Shown here piece by piece: positions 20,691-22,607 of a stretch of DNA of 22,607 bases. Source of the stretch: CAZYTX01 sp964650485 (GTDB lineage: Bacteria; RBG-13-61-14; DATKZS01); NCBI GenBank assembly GCA_964650485.1, contig CAZYTX010000057.1, positions 1-22,607 of the forward strand, read 5' to 3'. How positions within the stretch are numbered: position 1 is the first letter of the stretch; each line of letters starts with the position of its first letter. A program made the position numbers and the translations under genes. The notes beneath the pieces were generated by a model, which was not told where the DNA came from, did not search any database, and saw only the letters and a program-made list of their open reading frames with translations.

Positions 20691-22526
20691 TCAGGTGAAG
20701 CTCTCCTCCTCGATGTCCAAAGCCGCGCTTTCGTCCACCATTATTGAGGCCACCTTCCCGGAGAGCTTCGCAAGCTCGGTGCCGATATAGAACCTTGCGG
20801 ACTGGACCTTGCCGTCCAGGAAAGCGGCCTCGTTGTTTTGCTTTATGGTCTCTTTTTTGTCACCGCTGCCGAGGATTTGTTTCAGCATCTGTTCGGCCAT
20901 CGCGGCCTGCCACAAGAGCTGCCACCCCAGCAGGGTGTCGCCTATGATCTCCACCAGGGGGGTGGCTTTGACGAAACCCATCATGAGCTCCTTGCTCGCG
21001 GCCAGGCCGCCCACGTGCCTTACGGCCTTTATGCACTGCTCCCGGGCGTCCTCCACCCGCTCCGCGTAAGGCTTTAACAGCTCGCTCTTTTTTGCCATGT
21101 CAATAGCGGGCTGGATGTCGTTCATAAGCGCCTCGAACACCTTGCCCCCGGCCATGGGCAGCTTCCTCCCCAAAAGGTCCATGGCCTGTATCCCGTTGGT
21201 CCCCTCGTAGACCGAGGTGATCTTGGCGTCGCGTGCGCATTGCTCCACCCCGTACTCGGATATGTATCCGTAGCCGCCGTGAACCTGTATAGCCGTCTCG
21301 CACACGTGGAAGGAGAGGTCCGGGCAGTACCCCTTTACAATGGGGGTGAGCAGCTCGACCATGCCCTGCATAAGCTTTTTCTCGTCGCCTTCCATGACCT
21401 CGGCCTTGTCAATGCAGACGCCGGTGTAGTAGTTGAGACCGCGCATGCCCTCGATCACGGACTTCATCCACAACAGCATCCTGCGCACGTCCGGGTGCTG
21501 GATGATGGGCACTGGGGGAGCTTTCGGGTCCTTGCCCGCGGAGAGGTGTCTTCCCTGCTGCCGCTCCCTGGAGTATGCGTTCGCGAGCTGGTACGCGGTG
21601 GAAGCAATGCCCATGGCCTGTTCGGCCACCAGCAGCCGCTCCTCGTTCATCATCAGGAACATTATCTTCAGGCCCTCGCACTGGTTGCCCAGGAGCTCGC
21701 CCACGCAATTGCCGTCCTCGCCAAAGGAGAGCTGACATGTGGCCGAGCCTTTCAGTCCCATCTTGTGCTCGATGCCCACGCACTTTACGTCGTTGTTCTC
21801 TCCAACCGAGCCGTCGTCTTTAACCCTGTCCCTGGGCACGATGAACAGAGATATGCCCTTGGGACCGGGAGGGTCGCCCTCCACCCTTGCCAGCACCGGG
21901 TGGATGATATTGGGGGTGAGCTCGTGCTGTCCCGCGGTGATAAAGGTCTTCTGTCCCTCGATCTTGTAGGTCCCGTCATCCTGGGGCACGGCCTTGGTCT
22001 TTAAAATTCCCAGGTCGGAGCCGGCGCCCGGCTCGGTCAGGCACATGGTGCCTGCCCACTCGCCCGACCACAGCCTTGTGAGGTACTTCTGCTTCTGCTC
22101 TTCGGTGCCGTGCTTGTAGAGCAGAATGCCGGCGCCGTGGATGAGGTTGGGGTAATTCGAGAACGATGAGTTGGCCCCGTGAAAGCACTCGTGGCATGCG
22201 GTTGACAGGGCCTGGGGCAGACCCTGCCCTCCCCACTCGGGGTCGTCGGAGGGTGTGATCCAGCCGCCTTCCACGTACTGGTCGTAAGCCTGCTTGAACC
22301 CCTCGGGTGTCTTGACCTCGCCGTCCTTGAAGGTGCAGCCCTGTTCGTCCCCGGTCTTGTTCAAGGGCCAGAGCACGTTCTCGGAGAGTTTCTCGGCCTC
22401 GGAGAGCACCATCTCGAAGGTCTCCCGGTCATAGTCCTTGAACTTGTCGTACTTGCACAGCTCCTCGACCTTTAGCTGGTCGAAAAGCACGAACCTCCTG
22501 TCCCTGGGGTCGCTGATCTTCGCCAT
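20691..22526 (-). CDS. Large acyl-CoA dehydrogenase (about 600-residue class)
   Basis: A flavoprotein that introduces the alpha-beta double bond into an acyl-CoA and passes electrons to ETF. The FAD and substrate motifs are present: MCLTEPGAGSDLGILKT (about residues 161-177), EGQKTFITAG, and QVHGGYGYISEYGVEQCARD. The catalytic base is probably Glu441 in YEGTNGIQAMDLLGRK. The 611-residue length and the extra C-terminal helical domain (about residues 470-600) match the class that includes DmdC-type 3-methylmercaptopropionyl-CoA dehydrogenases and similar fatty-acyl enzymes. The substrate cannot be read from sequence. GAGGAG lies nine bases before the ATG. Genes for its pathway would be outside the window. 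Confidence 0.93.
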   Translation of the reverse strand: MAKISDPRDRRFVLFDQLKVEELCKYDKFKDYDRETFEMVLSEAEKLSENVLWPLNKTGDEQGCTFKDGEVKTPEGFKQAYDQYVEGGWITPSDDPEWGGQGLPQALSTACHECFHGANSSFSNYPNLIHGAGILLYKHGTEEQKQKYLTRLWSGEWAGTMCLTEPGAGSDLGILKTKAVPQDDGTYKIEGQKTFITAGQHELTPNIIHPVLARVEGDPPGPKGISLFIVPRDRVKDDGSVGENNDVKCVGIEHKMGLKGSATCQLSFGEDGNCVGELLGNQCEGLKIMFLMMNEERLLVAEQAMGIASTAYQLANAYSRERQQGRHLSAGKDPKAPPVPIIQHPDVRRMLLWMKSVIEGMRGLNYYTGVCIDKAEVMEGDEKKLMQGMVELLTPIVKGYCPDLSFHVCETAIQVHGGYGYISEYGVEQCARDAKITSVYEGTNGIQAMDLLGRKLPMAGGKVFEALMNDIQPAIDMAKKSELLKPYAERVEDAREQCIKAVRHVGGLAASKELMMGFVKATPLVEIIGDTLLGWQLLWQAAMAEQMLKQILGSGDKKETIKQNNEAAFLDGKVQSARFYIGTELAKLSGKVASIMVDESAALDIEEESFT

Positions 22527-22607
22527 GTCTGTTTACTCCTCTCTTTATAGATTCTTACTGCACGCCTGTCTTTGCGATTTTAACATACAACCCGGAGGCG
22601 GACTAGT
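22527..22607 (-). promoter_or_regulatory. Upstream region of the acyl-CoA dehydrogenase gene
   Basis: This holds a good ribosome site (GAGGAG, 22536-22541 on the minus strand). The pair AAGACA (22567-22572) and TATAAA (22544-22549) has a 17-bp spacer, but it lies so close to the ATG that the RNA would begin inside the ribosome site. The real promoter is therefore uncertain and may lie beyond the window. Confidence 0.25.

Overview
The window reads as a GC-rich, gene-dense piece of a Gram-negative bacterium of the former Deltaproteobacteria (Myxococcota, Desulfobacterota or a related lineage). Grounds for this are a TolC-type outer-membrane protein and a lipoprotein, a MopE-like/RCC1 secreted protein, a PilZ-like domain of the myxobacterial type, a DUF4388-type protein with J-like and TPR regions, and the order folP-glmM-pdxJ-acpS-nnr-tsaE-lysC-cimA, which I recall as common in that group. 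The exact taxon cannot be read from the sequence.

Left part, plus strand (1-6174): the 3' part of a large secreted protein with 14 RCC1-type blades between two MopE-like Asp/Cys motifs (cut by the window start), a strong rho-independent terminator, then a probable two-gene envelope operon: a TolC-family outer-membrane protein and a lipoprotein of unknown function. A perfect 12-bp palindrome lies near the expected transcription start of that operon.

Rest of the window, minus strand (6183-22526). In order of transcription: a large acyl-CoA dehydrogenase, a membrane zinc-ribbon protein, ArgC, then a tight housekeeping run of FolP, GlmM, PdxJ, AcpS, bifunctional NAD(P)HX epimerase/dehydratase and TsaE. 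A palindrome-rich 229-bp gap follows, then LysC, citramalate synthase, a ComEA-like helix-hairpin-helix protein, the DUF4388/J-like/TPR protein and a PilZ-like/helical-repeat protein. The last gene converges on the lipoprotein gene with 8 bp between the stop codons. The genes from folP to tsaE overlap or sit within about 30 bp, so co-transcription is likely. They supply folate, aminosugar, PLP, acyl-carrier-protein activation, NAD(P)H repair and tRNA t6A functions. LysC and CimA supply the aspartate-family and isoleucine precursors.

The most unusual signal is in tsaE. About 45 extra codons sit, in frame, between two conserved motifs of the ATPase fold, and the DNA of that stretch is a chain of palindromes. 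More palindromes follow around the tsaE stop codon and in the lysC leader. This resembles a palindromic element that inserted into an essential gene and is now translated. Two other gaps (18501-18808 and 19856-20038) hold short interspersed repeats with hairpin potential. I see no tRNA, rRNA, CRISPR, transposase or phage gene.
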